A stretch of 29,234 bases of DNA from Nemertoderma westbladi (GCA_032718475.1 JAUCBJ010006663.1:1-29234); one strand, 5' to 3'; numbered from the stretch's first letter, positions 1-10,548 are shown. Program-made: numbers and translations. Notes: generated from the letters alone by a model not told the origin.

Positions 1-640
1 CATTTTGTCCGTTTTCTCGATTTTGACGGACATTAGCTGGAAAACGATCGGCTTAATTTTTAAAACAAAAATATGTGAAATCTAATTTTTAAACCCTCTT
101 TCGATTCCGGGCGACGTCTTGTCCGTAGAGGCGAGATTTAATTTTTTTTACATAGACCCTAATGGTGAAAAAGACAAAAAAACCAGACAATTGTCCGTCA
201 TGTCCGTCAAAACGATAGATTCGCTAAAAGCTCTGAAGAATCTTATTTTTTTGGCATTACGCGTCCCCCCTCGAAAAATCGAGAAAATCGTACGGCTGGA
301 AATAGGTCGAATGGGGGGGGAACACCGTTTTCGCAGTAACTACGCGTCCAGTATGTAGACTGCGTCCTTTAGAGGGGCGGCGAATTCACCTCACTCGACG
401 CCGCCCTTACTGAATGTTTTTAAAAGATATTTCTTCCCACCTAGTTAGGTAATCGGTCTTACAGCAGCATTGCTGCCACCTTACCAATATTGAAAGTTCA
501 TACATAAATCAACCAATAATAATTCGACACTTACAATCCCACGACTATTAGCCACGGTAAATACATTTGCCGTAAATTTCACTGTGAATAGCCGCGGGAA
601 ATATATTTTCCGTGGGATATCTCGGCAAATATATTTACTA
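1..640. other. No recognised gene; start of window
   Basis: No gene can be supported here. A 79-codon open frame at 119-358 (+) resembles no family I know and lies in A/T-rich sequence with repeated TGTCCG words and a run of G, so I treat it as chance. Around 537-617 there are imperfect palindromes: ATCCCACG near 537 pairs with CGTGGGAT near 610, and GGGAAATATATTTTCC is nearly self-complementary. This looks like repeat debris next to the LINE tail. Confidence 0.5.
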
Positions 641-649
641 CAACTACTA

Positions 650-1990
650 CTAGGTCGAGCGAACTAGGATAGTGGAAATGAGATCCTTCCAGGCTTCCCG
701 ATTCTCCATTTCGTTTCTCTCAAGCCCAGTATCATTTTCAAGTTAGTCTATATATACAGTATGTTACAGCCGCCGGTCGTCCACGGGTACGCTTACCTTG
801 TGCTGGTTGCCAGAAAAGTAAATCTGGTATGACCTCGTCTTTACTTCGCCAGCAGTGCCAGCTGAATCTTAATCTGCGTTCACGGAGGGTGGTTGATACA
901 GTTGGTATAGTACCATAGAGCTCGGCGTTTGTCATGTGTTATTGTCTCCAGCTGATGTTTAGGACTGCCGTTATTAGTGTTGTGTAGCAACCATCAATTC
1001 GTTGTTCAAGTGATTTAGTCAGTGTCCAGGTCTCACCCCCGTATAAAAATACACTTTCCACTGTGGCTCGAAAGAACTTAGTCTTCAGGTGCCTGGAGAG
1101 ATCTGATTTCCAGATGGTATCCATTTTTGATAGAGCTACCCAAGCCTTTGCATTCCTAACTTCTATGTCCTTTTTGCTACTCTCTATCCATGACCCAAGG
1201 TACTGGAAGTCGCCGACCATCCTTAGTTGATTATCATCAATGGTTGTCAAGTTTCCATCAATATTTATTGTCATGAATTCGGTCTTGGTAGCATTTATAT
1301 GCAATCCAACCTCCTTATAGCAGCCCTCTCCACTTTATTCAGTAGAAGCTGTGCATCTGCTAGCATATTAGAGAGCAGGGCGATGTCATCCGCAAAGTCG
1401 GTGTCTGTGACTGTAGTTGCCGGATATCTGCTACCTCTGCGTTATTGTAGTGTGAATCCCAGATCTTCACCCTTTGTGGCCGTCCTCATTGCGTAATCCA
1501 GCACAATTACAAATAGTAATGGTGCTAATGTGTCACCTTGCAGTGCGCCAGCCAGGATTGAGAAGGACTCAGTTTCACCTGTGAGTGTACCTGAGCTTCT
1601 CTGTCACAAAATAACAATACAATGCCGTCGACAATTACTTCTGGTATTCCATAAGCTCTTAGGATTTACATCATTTTACCTCTATGGCTGTTGGATGGAG
1701 TCCATAAATGCTTTCTTTAAGTCCACAAATAATAATCCAATGCCAGCCAGATATACCTCTGGTATTCCTCCATAAGCTCTTAGGATTTCAACCATTTTAC
1801 CTCTATGGATGGAGTGGATTGCCTTCTTGAAGTCCACAAAAGTCATGACTGCGGGGAGATTCTTTGACTTAATTCCCTCAATCAGTCTCCGTAGCGCAAG
1901 TATCTGAGCTATTGTTGATCTACTTGGTCGAAATCCGTTTTGGCTCTTACGCAGTAGTTTCTCTATGTGAGGCCTAATCCTATATAGAAT
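650..1990 (-). pseudogene. Decayed non-LTR retrotransposon (LINE), reverse transcriptase to C-terminus
   Basis: Read on the minus strand, this is the 3' half of a LINE polyprotein. From about 1990 downward it encodes an RT core with the words NGFRPSRSTIAQILALRRL and FVDFKKA, then GLHINATKTEFM and GDFQYLGSWIESS (939-1304), then ELYGTIPTVSTTLRERRLRF and LLFWQPAQGKRTRGRP (738-935). It ends in a tail reading ENREAWKDLISTI and a TAG at 650-652. This arrangement is typical of endonuclease/RT LINEs often mis-annotated as host proteins in invertebrate genomes. Frames shift repeatedly, there are internal stops, and the N-terminal endonuclease is missing, so it is a dead, 5'-truncated copy. The exact clade (RTE-like or related) is not certain. 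Part of the RT is duplicated internally. Confidence 0.85.
1639..1842 (-). repeat. Imperfect tandem duplication inside the LINE
   Basis: Two adjacent blocks (about 1639-1729 and 1755-1842) share the words CATAAGCTCTTAGGATTT, CATTTTACCTCTATGG and AAGTCCACAAA in the same order. Both encode the same RT segment on the minus strand (FVD-x-KKA followed by ILRAYGIPE-like sequence). One has accumulated insertions, so the duplication is not recent. Confidence 0.65.
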
Positions 1991-2435
1991 AATTTTATTT
2001 CTATTTTGGCAGCTACCACAAGCAGACAGATTTCTGCCGATAGTTTGTAGGTATATTATTATTAACTTGTTGCGCCCGGTCGAGCCGGCATATATTCAGG
2101 TAAAATTGACAGATAAAACATTAAAAAACCAGAAACACTGTCCACAGATAAAAGTTATACAAATATCGTTAAGACTTAGAACTTATATAATAGTCCGGCT
2201 ATCAATATTGGTGATAATTAATATTGGGCCTGGATGGAGTTTTGAAGGTGACTTGTCAATCACTTCCTACTGCTATTGGGTGGCGGCCATAGGCTGCGTG
2301 CTGGGGGCCGGTGTAAGGGAAGGGATGTATTGGATAACAATGGACAATGGATAGTGCATTGGATGGAGTGTATTGGGCGGATCAGGCAAGGCTTGGCACG
2401 CCCGCCACGACTAAGGATGTCTGGGTTGGGGCAAT
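1991..2435. other. No gene recognised
   Basis: A 95-codon open frame at 2067-2354 (+) has no recognisable motif. The 2300-2420 part contains repeated TTGGATGGAGTG words. It may be more LINE or other repeat sequence, but I cannot identify it. Confidence 0.35.
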
Positions 2436-2560
2436 AAGGGGCCGTCCAAGTATGACGTCAGCACTTTGGGGGGGGGGGGGGGGAGGTGGGAAAATCTGAT
2501 GACGTGCTGATGAGAGGCGGGGAGGGGACAGCCAAAATCTGACGTCAGCATGCTCATTAT
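2436..2560. mobile_element. Partial G-run TIR element (GGGGCCGTCC end)
   Basis: The segment begins GGGGCCGTCCAAGTATGACG and holds a long G run near 2467-2483 and two TGACGTCAGCA words. Its start resembles the end of the complete element at 23640-24189 (GGGGGCGTCCATAAAGTATG), including GTATG followed by a GTCA/GTCAC word and then poly-G. The opposite terminus is not visible, so this is a truncated or diverged relative. Confidence 0.5.
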
Positions 2561-2761
2561 TATAGACCTATTGTAGAATATGAGTGACGCAGGCTTCTGA
2601 GTTCAAAAAAGTAACTAAAGTCTACGTTATCAAGTTTGTGAACAAACTTATATGTTGATATCATGTCCGTTCTAGCCCTCAAATGAAAGATGCTGTAGTG
2701 ACATCATATGGGTTGCGTGGTGTAGCACTTGTTCTATGTGCTCGATATCCTTTTGAAGATA

Positions 2762-2833
2762 CGGTGACCATGACCTACTATATATAGTAGGTCTAGTAGG
2801 TAATATATATATAGTAGGTCATGCGGTGACCAT
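2762..2833. repeat. Small palindromic block flanked by 10-bp direct repeats
   Basis: The word CGGTGACCAT occurs at 2762-2771 and again at 2824-2833. Between them lie 52 bp that fold back on themselves: a GACCTACTATA / TATAGTAGGTC palindrome at 2772-2793 and a further TATATAGTAGGTCATG arm ending at 2823. The arrangement is that of a tiny foldback insertion with a 10-bp target duplication, though AT-rich slippage could also make it. Confidence 0.55.
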
Positions 2834-2929
2834 ACAACTGTACCATATTCGAGTAGCGCACGAATTATAGACTTACAGTATATAACTTAGTAAACATTAC
2901 CGGTTCCATAAACGTGAATGTATGTCTTA

Positions 2930-4330
2930 TTAAGTTAAGAATAGTTGTCGCACGAGCAGCAAAGTACACCGAGGTCTTTCTTTTCGCATTCAGAACTGTG
3001 TTAGTCATGTAGATTTGTATTCATGGATTTCTACGACCAAGGTGAAGTATTTTACACTTCAAAAAATTAAACTGTAAGTGCCATTTGTTTGCAATTCACC
3101 AAGCCGGTTTCAGTCTGCTTGCAAGAACTTGGTGTCATCTGTACTAGAAATTTGTCTGTATATCTTCGTGTCATCTACAAATATTTTACAACATGATGTG
3201 ATCATATCAGGAACATCGTTAACGAACATCAATAATAATATTGGCGCAGTAACAGTACCTTGAGGAACGCCACTGGTCACAATTCCAGTCCCAATTAACC
3301 ACTCCATTAACCTTAATAGATTGGGTACACCCAGTAAGAAAGTTACCTATCTAAACTAAAACGTTGCCCTTTACACCATAAATCATTCTAATTTATGCAG
3401 TAGCAGGGTGTGTGAGACAGTGTCAAAGGCTCGTCTCAGATCGAGATACACAACATCAGCTCCAAGAGACCACAGTTCATCTACAAAGAAAGTTGCAGAA
3501 GTCTTCCACTACTTCTAGTAACTGTGTATCTGTAGAAGGGTATGAGCACGAGCACCGTGCTGGGCATCAGTGAAAATATTATTTCTTTCAAAATGACAAA
3601 TAAGGGCATCACGAATAAGACATCTTCTCACAGACCTTAGCCAGGATACAAGTACAGTACTGTAAGGGGATATGGAACAATAGATATCCGGGTTATGTTT
3701 AGGAGGTTTCTATAACTGTTAACAATGGACTGATAATTGCAGTGCGCCAACCGCACCGCCACAACACCGGAATCGAAACACAAACAACTGACATGGGACT
3801 GCAATGACATTGGTTAACTCTTTTAGTATCGGCTATGTAGTTTGTCGGGGCCAGCAGATAGTGTAGGATTCAAATCAGATACAGTAACACTTAATCACAT
3901 TTTCAATAGAAACGTAAACATTCTCAAGGAGGGGAATATCATGCTCAAAGGTTGACGGGTCAGGTAATTGGTCACTGATGCCGTCGTCAGAAGTAAACGC
4001 AGCAGAAAATGTGTCACTTAGAACTTCTGACATTTCTGATTCTGTAGTAACAGTCTGATTCCCTGTACGTAATGGGCCAATTGGGATGGGACATTTTCTC
4101 TTTGAATTAACGTAAGACCAGAAAGCCTTAGGATTGGAACTACAAAGTTTAGCAATACGTTTTTCGTGATTTGATTTCGACACTCTACACGCCCTACCAG
4201 CTGTCTGTCTGGCACTGACATATCTATAACGGTTGCGCTCAGTAGGATATGTCCACCCAACGTTGAAAAAGCACTTGCTTCCTATGAACGAGCTGGGGGA
4301 AGATCTTCTCTGTGCTGGGGGTAAGAGCGC
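2930..4330 (-). pseudogene. Decayed CR1-like LINE (linker plus reverse transcriptase)
   Basis: On the minus strand from about 4330 downward the sequence first encodes the region between endonuclease and RT (RNRYRYVSARQTAGRA, NPKAFWSYVNSKRK, 3875-4260). RT blocks follow: DAQHGARAHTLLQ near 3560, LGADVVYLDLRRAFDTVSH near 3440, and SGVPQGTVTAPILL with IFVDDTKIYRQIS (3110-3307), which carries the RT DD pair in a VDD context. Remnants such as HLGRRNP and KRKDLGV run to about 2930. The order and motifs fit the CR1/Jockey group. Several frameshifts and stops make it inactive. The endonuclease and the 3' end are not seen. A piece of a similar element lies at 16597-16850 on the other strand. Confidence 0.85.
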
Positions 4331-4469
4331 GTAAGAAAAGGGGTATGGGTCTATAAATAGCATCCAATGGGACGCCTCTATTTTACGACCGTTCTATACT
4401 GTAAACATACAGCTGTCTACCTTATTGAGAAGTGGTAATACTACTTAATAGTTGCTAAACGACTACTTA
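4331..4469. other. Unassigned spacer
   Basis: Unique-looking sequence between the CR1-like LINE and the minisatellite. Nothing recognised. Confidence 0.4.
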
Positions 4470-5042
4470 ACCACACCCACCCACACACCTAAGCACGTCT
4501 ACTTACCCGCACCCACCCACCCACCTAAACACGTCTAATTAACCGCACCCACCCACCCACCTAAGCAGGTGTACTTAACCGCACCCACCCACCCACCTAA
4601 GCACGTATACTTATCCACACCCACCCACATATCTAAGCACACCTAGTTAACCGCACCCACCTAAGCCCATCGACTTAACCGCACCCACCCACCCACCTAA
4701 GCACGTGTACTTATCCACACCCACCCACCTACCTAAGCACACCTAGTTAACCGCACCCACCTAAGCATATCGACTTAACCGCACCCACCCACCCACCTAA
4801 GCACACCTACTTAACCGCACCCACCCACCCACCTAAGCACGTCTACTTACCCGCACCCACCTAAACACGTCTACTTAACCGCAAAAGAGCACGTCTACTT
4901 AACCACACCCACCCACACAACTAAGCACGTCTACTTACGCGCACCCACCCACACACATAAGCACGTCTACTTAACCGCAAACACCCACCCACCCACCTAA
5001 GCACAACGACTTAACCGCACCCACCCACCCACCTAAGCACGT
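4470..5042. repeat. Minisatellite array, block 1 (about 36-bp unit)
   Basis: Tandem units of the form CCTAAGCACGTNTACTTA, then a CCGCACCCACCCACCCA tail, about 36 bp with shorter variants. Three sub-types recur (GCACACCTAGTTAA, GCACATCGACTTAA, GCACGTGTACTTA), giving a higher-order period of about 100 bp around 4641-4741. The strands are very uneven: the minus strand carries closely spaced GGG tracts (GGGTGGGTGGG). The same array resumes at 6706, 7188 and 10549 after insertions. Confidence 0.92.
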
Positions 5043-6705
5043 CCCAGTAAAAAATCCGCATGCGTAACGCATTCGTGCCACATGCAGCATTCGTAAAAGG
5101 TGCGTGCAATGTTATTTAAGATTCGTGAAGCCTTCGTCAATGGTTCGTCAGTCAGAATAATTTAACGAATGCGTATAGTATTCGTATCGCATGTGAGATT
5201 TCACTTGTAAATATATTCGTGGCTCATCATTCGTGGCGCATGCGATACGAATGCTCCCACTCCACACAAAAAATAATTCGTGGTTCATTCGTTCGTGTCA
5301 CATGCGATACGAATGCTTAGGCACGCCACGCTTAAAATTATTCGTGGTCCATTCGTGACGCATGCGATACGCATGCAAAGCACTCTCAATTAGAGTACCG
5401 TACAGACTGTAATACTGGCCAATCACCATTCGGCAAATAATCGAACATAGTGTTATTTAGTTAGTAGCTCTCCCCCTTTGTTACCAGTCAGCCAGTCCCA
5501 TGTACTTTTACTATATATTTATTTAATGGGTTGCCCAGTAATTCTTAACTCCCGTTTATTATTTTGGTTCCCCATTATTTTGGTATGTAAACCTATGTAC
5601 TCATACGTACCAATGTACTCATTTCCCAATGTTATTATAGTAGTTTTATGTTGTCATTATTTATCTCACCTGGCCTACAGTACAGTACCAATACATATTA
5701 TATTATAAAGCATGTGGAATTTTTATTAAATTGTACCTGTGTATTCTCACACAGTTTCTTAGGCCTCCAGGTCGAATTTGTTTAATTCGCTATAAAACGC
5801 CATTAAAAAGTCTACTGATATACTGTAGCAGTTAATTACCGGTAACTGCTACAGTAGGCCCTACACTTATTAATGGTAAAAAAATCTTGCAGACAAAATA
5901 CATCAAAGGCATACATTTTATGAGATGCATCAACATAATTTCAATGTTTTTTTTACTATATTCTAGAATATTAATTCGCTTTTTTTCGATAATAAGTAAT
6001 AAATATATATACTGTATAATAATAATACAAATATATATAATAATAAAATAATATAATATAATAATAAAATAATATAATAATAAAATAATATAATAATAAA
6101 ATATCATAAAAAATAATAAACCATCAATAATAATTCATAAGATTAATTAAAAGCTTGAAATTAATATTCTAGATAATAAAATCATCACAACTATAACGAT
6201 TTACGTCTGAAATTGCGTGCTCTTGAATTATATCTGAACATTTTTTTGGGGAAATTGAAAATGGCTTTCATATTCGATTCGGAATATCAAGTATATTCAA
6301 AAAAATAAAATAAAATGGACACGTTTTAACAGGTGTAAACTGTTAAAACTATGTAAACTGTAGCGAAACAATAAAAAAAATAAAAATCCTGCTGTAAACA
6401 TTCGTATAACATTCGTAAAACATTCGTAACGCATTCGTATAGCGTGGGAAACATTCGTATATAACATGCGGGACGCATTCGTATAGTGTGCGGGAAACAT
6501 TCGTATAAGATTAGGAACGCATTCGTAGAATGTGCGGGATTCGAATAAGGTTCGTATTACATTCGATATGCGAATAAAGGATGCGTATTTGGTTCGGTTT
6601 TCGCGTTCGTATCGCATGGTTCATCTATGTAACATTTCAGAATGCGTTACGAATGCGTGAAATATGCGCCATCCCATGCGTTACGAATGCGGATTTTTTA
6701 CTGGG
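5043..6705. mobile_element. Non-autonomous TIR element, ends CCCAGTAAAAAATCCGCAT
   Basis: The left end (5043) reads CCCAGTAAAAAATCCGCAT then G-CGTAACGCAT. The right end, reverse-complemented from 6705, reads the same 19 bases then T-CGTAACGCAT, so 29 of 30 terminal bases match. The element sits inside a minisatellite unit: the left flank ends GCACGT and the right flank begins GTGTACTT, while an uninterrupted unit reads GCACGTGTACTT, implying a 2-bp GT target duplication. Both ends carry many CATTCGT/ACGAATG words. The middle is very A/T-rich, with (TAATAA)n at about 6000-6115. The 106-codon minus-strand frame at 6297-6617 is only a translation of those words. No transposase is seen and the superfamily is unassigned. 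Confidence 0.88.
6406..6570. repeat. Subterminal CATTCGT repeat cluster
   Basis: About ten copies of ACATTCGTA or GCATTCGTA recur at roughly 10-30-bp intervals, mixed with ATGCGGGA words. Similar words occur in the left subterminal zone (5063-5360). Such clusters are often transposase-binding sites in non-autonomous elements; that role is inferred. Confidence 0.7.
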
Positions 6706-6870
6706 GTGTACTTACCACGCCCACCCACCCACCTAAGCACGTATACTTACCCGCACCCACCCACCTACCTAAGCACACCTAGTTAACCGTACCCACCTAA
6801 GCACATCGACTTAACCGCACCCACCCACCCACCTAAGCACGTGTACTTAACCACACACACCCACCCACCC
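6706..6870. repeat. Minisatellite array, block 2
   Basis: Continuation of the 4470-5042 array after the TIR element, with the same CCTAAGCACG/CGCACCCACCCACC units and the CACCTAGTTAACC and CACATCGACTTAACC variants in the same order. Confidence 0.9.
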
Positions 6871-7187
6871 CCTTCTGCAAATCGTATATTATCCTAACAC
6901 CAACACATTTACGTTTTTCACGCGACAGTACTAACACCTAATAACACTGATTTAATTGTGCTAACACAACCAGTTCAATAAATGACCGCTAGTATTGCAC
7001 ACCACACATCAATTCCCCTAACAGGGTAATAACTAGTGTTTAAATTGCCGGCTTCTGCACGTTCATTATTTGTCTTTGTAAAAGCAATACATTGGCTGGA
7101 CTGTAGGACTATAATTTCTAGAATACAAATATAGTGCTAACAACAACCAATAATAGTATAATGACAGCAACTGTATCTGCATGACAC
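6871..7187. other. Non-satellite spacer inside the array
   Basis: About 317 bp of ordinary A/T-rich sequence with satellite on both sides. It contains no gene and I could not find inverted ends or a clear target duplication. It may be an old insertion or original sequence between two arrays. Confidence 0.4.
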
Positions 7188-7494
7188 CCACCCACCTAAG
7201 CACGTTACCCGCACCCACCCACCTACCTAAGCACACCTAGTTAACCGCACCCTCCTAAGCACATCGACTTAACCGCACCCACCCACCCACCTAAGCACGT
7301 GTACTTACCACGCCACCCACCCACCTAAGCACGTATACTTACCCGCACCCACCCACCTACCTAAGCACACCTAGTTAACCGCACCCTCCTAAGCACATCG
7401 ACTTAACCGCACCCACCCACCCACCTAAGCACGTGTACTTACCACGCCCACCCACCCACCTAAGCACGTATACTTACCCGCACACACCCACATA
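7188..7494. repeat. Minisatellite array, block 3, with higher-order repeat
   Basis: Same units as block 1. Two nearly identical copies of a three-unit block lie about 134 bp apart (CTAGTTAACCGCACCCTCC at about 7237 and 7371), showing recent tandem amplification of the whole block. The array is broken at 7494 by the Tc1/mariner-like element. Confidence 0.9.
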
Positions 7495-7573
7495 CAGTCC
7501 CGCTCTCAAAAAGCATTCCTTTGATCAAACATTGATCAAACTTTGATCAAACATTGATCAAAGTTTGATCAAA
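7495..7573 (+). repeat. Left terminal inverted repeat of the Tc1/mariner-like element
   Basis: After a 24-bp unique tip, five copies of an 11-bp unit TTGATCAAANN follow head to tail. TTGATCAA is itself a palindrome. The mate lies at 10470-10548. Confidence 0.93.
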
Positions 7574-8562
7574 ATGTGTCCATAGAATATCATTGAAAGT
7601 AGCATTGACATTGAAATGACATTGATGGCATATTGAAATGACCTTGAAATCGATGGACCAAAATTCCAGACTTTCTGTCTCATATTGAAATGACATTGAA
7701 ATGATTTCAAGGTAACAGTTTACATCGCTCTTCTGCGGCATGCCTTTGAACTCAGATTCCCGCCGAGGACTGGCTTTTGTTAATGGCCAAGCCGCGATGT
7801 GATTGATAGGGCGATGGATGGAGCTTGCTTGACTTTGTGGATGGACAGCGATTGGATTTACAAGGCGGTGTTGGTTGTTGTAGTGTCCCAGACTGAGTTT
7901 TGTTCTTGTAGGGCAGGGCCTATTATTAGTCATTACACCAACAACTAGTTCAGAAAAACAGCCTTGGGAATATTTTTAATTTATTGTTATATTAGAAATT
8001 GTTTCAATGTTCCTTTAAATCAGAATCAAGGCCAAATACCTCCATTGACGTAGCAGCGCGATGGCTGCCGTTGCATTGCATTTGCTTATACAGTAAATTG
8101 TGTAAATTCGACAAGATTCCTTCCTGCCCCTGTCTCTAATTATACTAATAAATGAAAATAAAGAAATAAATAAATCCAAGCGCTAGCGCCAGCGCACCCC
8201 CTAAAATACCTTCTAAAAATTTACGTAATTTAATTTTAATACTCTGATAAGGAAATTTTATTGAAAACCTAATTTGTTTTAAAGTAAACTATGTTATGTA
8301 CATCATTAGTTACGTATTTTTTAATTTAGTTTAACGTATTGTAATTATAATTTTTTAAATATTAAAAATCAAATTAGGTTAGTAATACTTATTCAATTAT
8401 GCTCATTCATTTTTAATTAATGGAGGGTTTTAACCATCCGGCCGACAAACCACACTTGCTCACAGGTCGTTGTAAGACAAGGCATCAATATAACCCCAGT
8501 GATCCCATACCCTCTCTTGTTGTGGAATATTACTATATCATTGTACAAGCTGCGGACCTGCC

Positions 8563-8715
8563 CCCCCCCCCCCCCCCCCCCCCCCCATTATAATGTGTTG
8601 TAGCCATCCACCCAACCCATTGCGTAACTCCGAATTAAACTACACACAGCACAGCCCATACCTGCCATTGCTTTCATTACGCCACATCGCCAAGTGGAGA
8701 TTCAATTGTGAATTA
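8563..8715 (+). repeat. C-run repeat, copy A
   Basis: A run of about 24 C followed by ATTATAATGTGTTGTAGCC, CATCCACCCAAC, CATTGCGTAACTC and AAGTGGAGATTCAATTG. The same string of words in the same order occurs at 10047-10195. Both copies are in the same orientation within the Tc1/mariner-like element. Confidence 0.8.
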
Positions 8716-10046
8716 TTATAATCATTATTAGATTGACAACACAGTGTTGTGGTAGTGTACCAGTACCAGACCACTAACAACTCCAGGCTACGTTCTGAAA
8801 TACAGCCTCTGGAATATTATTAAATTATTTTCTTTAGAAATTATTCACTAGAAAGCCAGTCTGTCAATTTAATCGTCCAGTATCAATTCTTGCGGGCTAA
8901 TACAATTTATTTTCGGGCTAAGGATGCCCTGCCCACTGGCTAAGAAAGCTTGCGGGTAAACGATTCCCATTTTGCGGGCTAAGAATTCCCGCGGGCTAAG
9001 TCATCACCCAACCGAACATACAGTTGACTGTAAACTGCTTTACTCGCATCTCTATAACAACAACCCAAATGCTGTGATTCACAGTATGCGATTTCACCGT
9101 GCTGTCACCGCAAGTGTATCTGAGAGTGTATTACTGGTACAGCTACAATTAGTTTCAAAAAAATTAATGTAAAACATCGAAAGGAGCAGGTTAAAGGGGT
9201 TGTGTTTTCTAACCAAAACAACAAACCAAAGTAGATTTCAACGATTTTCGCTGGAGAACTTTTTTATTTGCGACCAACTGGCGCCACTATTTGCGAGATA
9301 AGGTAGAAATTTTAATTAATATCGAGACAAATACAACGTCTGTTTAATTGTTTTTGGGCAAACAGAAAAGACCTCCATGTTGAAATTTTAGTAAGAAAGT
9401 TTAGTGTAATAAATTAGTTTAGTACACATTACTACCTGCATAGTTCCTTTGCGATCAGGCCAGCTCAGTGCCAGGAGGCCAATCTCTTTGGTTCGCGGCC
9501 GCCTCCTGTGTATGGGTTAGTTGGCTGTCTAATTTCTTGGGAAGCCTTTAGTTAATTTCGAAATTTCGGGGAATTCCATTCCACAGCAGATAAATGGTTT
9601 TACATGTTGGGGCGGCATAAGCTAAGAGCCATTACACATGATATGCCTTTACTTTGTTAATGGTCTGTCGCTGTCGGCACCCCAAGCTAATAATATACAG
9701 CAAGTAGCACTCCGCTGACTCCTGTACTCCCTATGACATATTTGTTGTTACTCGAATCAATTATTTCTCCTTACAAGAAAGCAACGTATTTCCCACTTGT
9801 GGCCAGCCAGAAGGCCACAATGTCAACTGATATAATAATACCAAGGGATATTCTCATATCCCCAAGGATCTAGCCCTTGGCCAGCCAGGTTACAATGCGA
9901 AGCTTTCTGTTTAGAAAAATGCTTTTGTTTCAGAAAATTTGAAATGTGGATCTTTAATATATATATTATTTTTTTTCTCATTTCAACTGGAAAGGGTTTT
10001 TCAGTATGCTTTCACATGGCCTCCCCCTCGCTCGGTACGCTAGTTG

Positions 10047-10195
10047 CCCCCCCCCCCCCCCCATTATTATAATGTATTGTAACCATCCACCCAACACATT
10101 GCGTAACTCAGAATTAAACTCCACACAGCCCCTACCCGCCCTTGCTTTCATTACCACCACACCGCTAAGTGGAGATTCAATTGCGGCTGTTATTT
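10047..10195 (+). repeat. C-run repeat, copy B
   Basis: A run of about 16 C followed by ATTATTATAATGTATTGTAACC, with the same downstream words as copy A and scattered substitutions and small indels. No inverted ends were found, so it may be a truncated element or an internal duplication. The short open frames here come from the poly-C tract. Confidence 0.75.
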
Positions 10196-10469
10196 TCTGA
10201 TAATCACTGTAAATTATTATAACCTAGGCGGTCCGGTTTAAATAACGGCTATAGCGTACAAACCTATGGTATGATATGGATGTGGTGTCCTGTGTGCTCT
10301 GCAGACATCCTACAGAGCACATGGAGCATTACACACACAGGGAGAGCGAGAGAGAGAGAGAGAGAGGGCTGCTTGATTGACACACGGCTCAGTGGGAATC
10401 TAGACTTTGAAGTGCAGCGCCTTTGGTAGAACTCAATGGCATGATTTATAAGCCTGGTTCATTTCAATA

Positions 10470-10548
10470 TTTGATCAAACTTTGATCAATGTTTGATCAA
10501 AGTTTGATCAATGTTTGATCAAAGGAATGCTTTTTGAGAGCGGGACTG
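10470..10548 (-). repeat. Right terminal inverted repeat of the Tc1/mariner-like element
   Basis: Reverse complement of 7495-7573 with no mismatch seen over 79 bp. Next to it (10354-10375) is a short (GA)n tract. Confidence 0.93.

Larger units (their letters stand above)
7495..10548. mobile_element. Tc1/mariner-like non-autonomous element with 79-bp perfect TIRs
   Basis: The element starts CAGTCCCGCTCTCAAAAAGC at 7495 and ends with its exact reverse complement at 10548. The two 79-bp ends (7495-7573 and 10470-10548) appear identical by eye. It is flanked by TA on both sides (7493-7494, 10549-10550), and satellite sequence resumes at once. The CAGT terminus and TA duplication point to the Tc1/mariner superfamily. 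No DDE transposase is visible in 3.05 kb. The 128-codon minus-strand frame at 7547-7933 is unrecognised and overlaps the left TIR, so I do not call it a gene. The interior carries older repeats, including two copies of a C-run element and GCGGGCTAA words near 8900-9000. It depends on a transposase from elsewhere, or has lost its own. Confidence 0.9.

Noticed and set aside
119-358. 79-codon plus-strand frame at the window start
   Set aside because: No motif, A/T-rich, repeated TGTCCG words and a G run; composition fits chance.
4470-5042. Telomeric repeat (CCTAA-like words)
   Set aside because: CCTAAGC occurs once per about 36-bp unit and is not a TTAGGG-type array.
6297-6617. 106-codon minus-strand frame
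   Set aside because: A translation of the CATTCGT repeat cluster in a TIR element (recurring Asn-Val/Ile-Arg-Met words).
4470-7494. CRISPR-like array, because of regular repeats
   Set aside because: Units are directly tandem without unique spacers, in a eukaryotic context; it is a minisatellite.
7547-7933. 128-codon minus-strand frame as a possible transposase piece
   Set aside because: No DDE or helix-turn-helix motif; it overlaps the left TIR and TTGAAATGA-type repeats.
9978-10200. Overlapping proline/glycine-rich frames on both strands
   Set aside because: Produced by the poly-C tract of the C-run repeat; not conserved in copy A at 8563.
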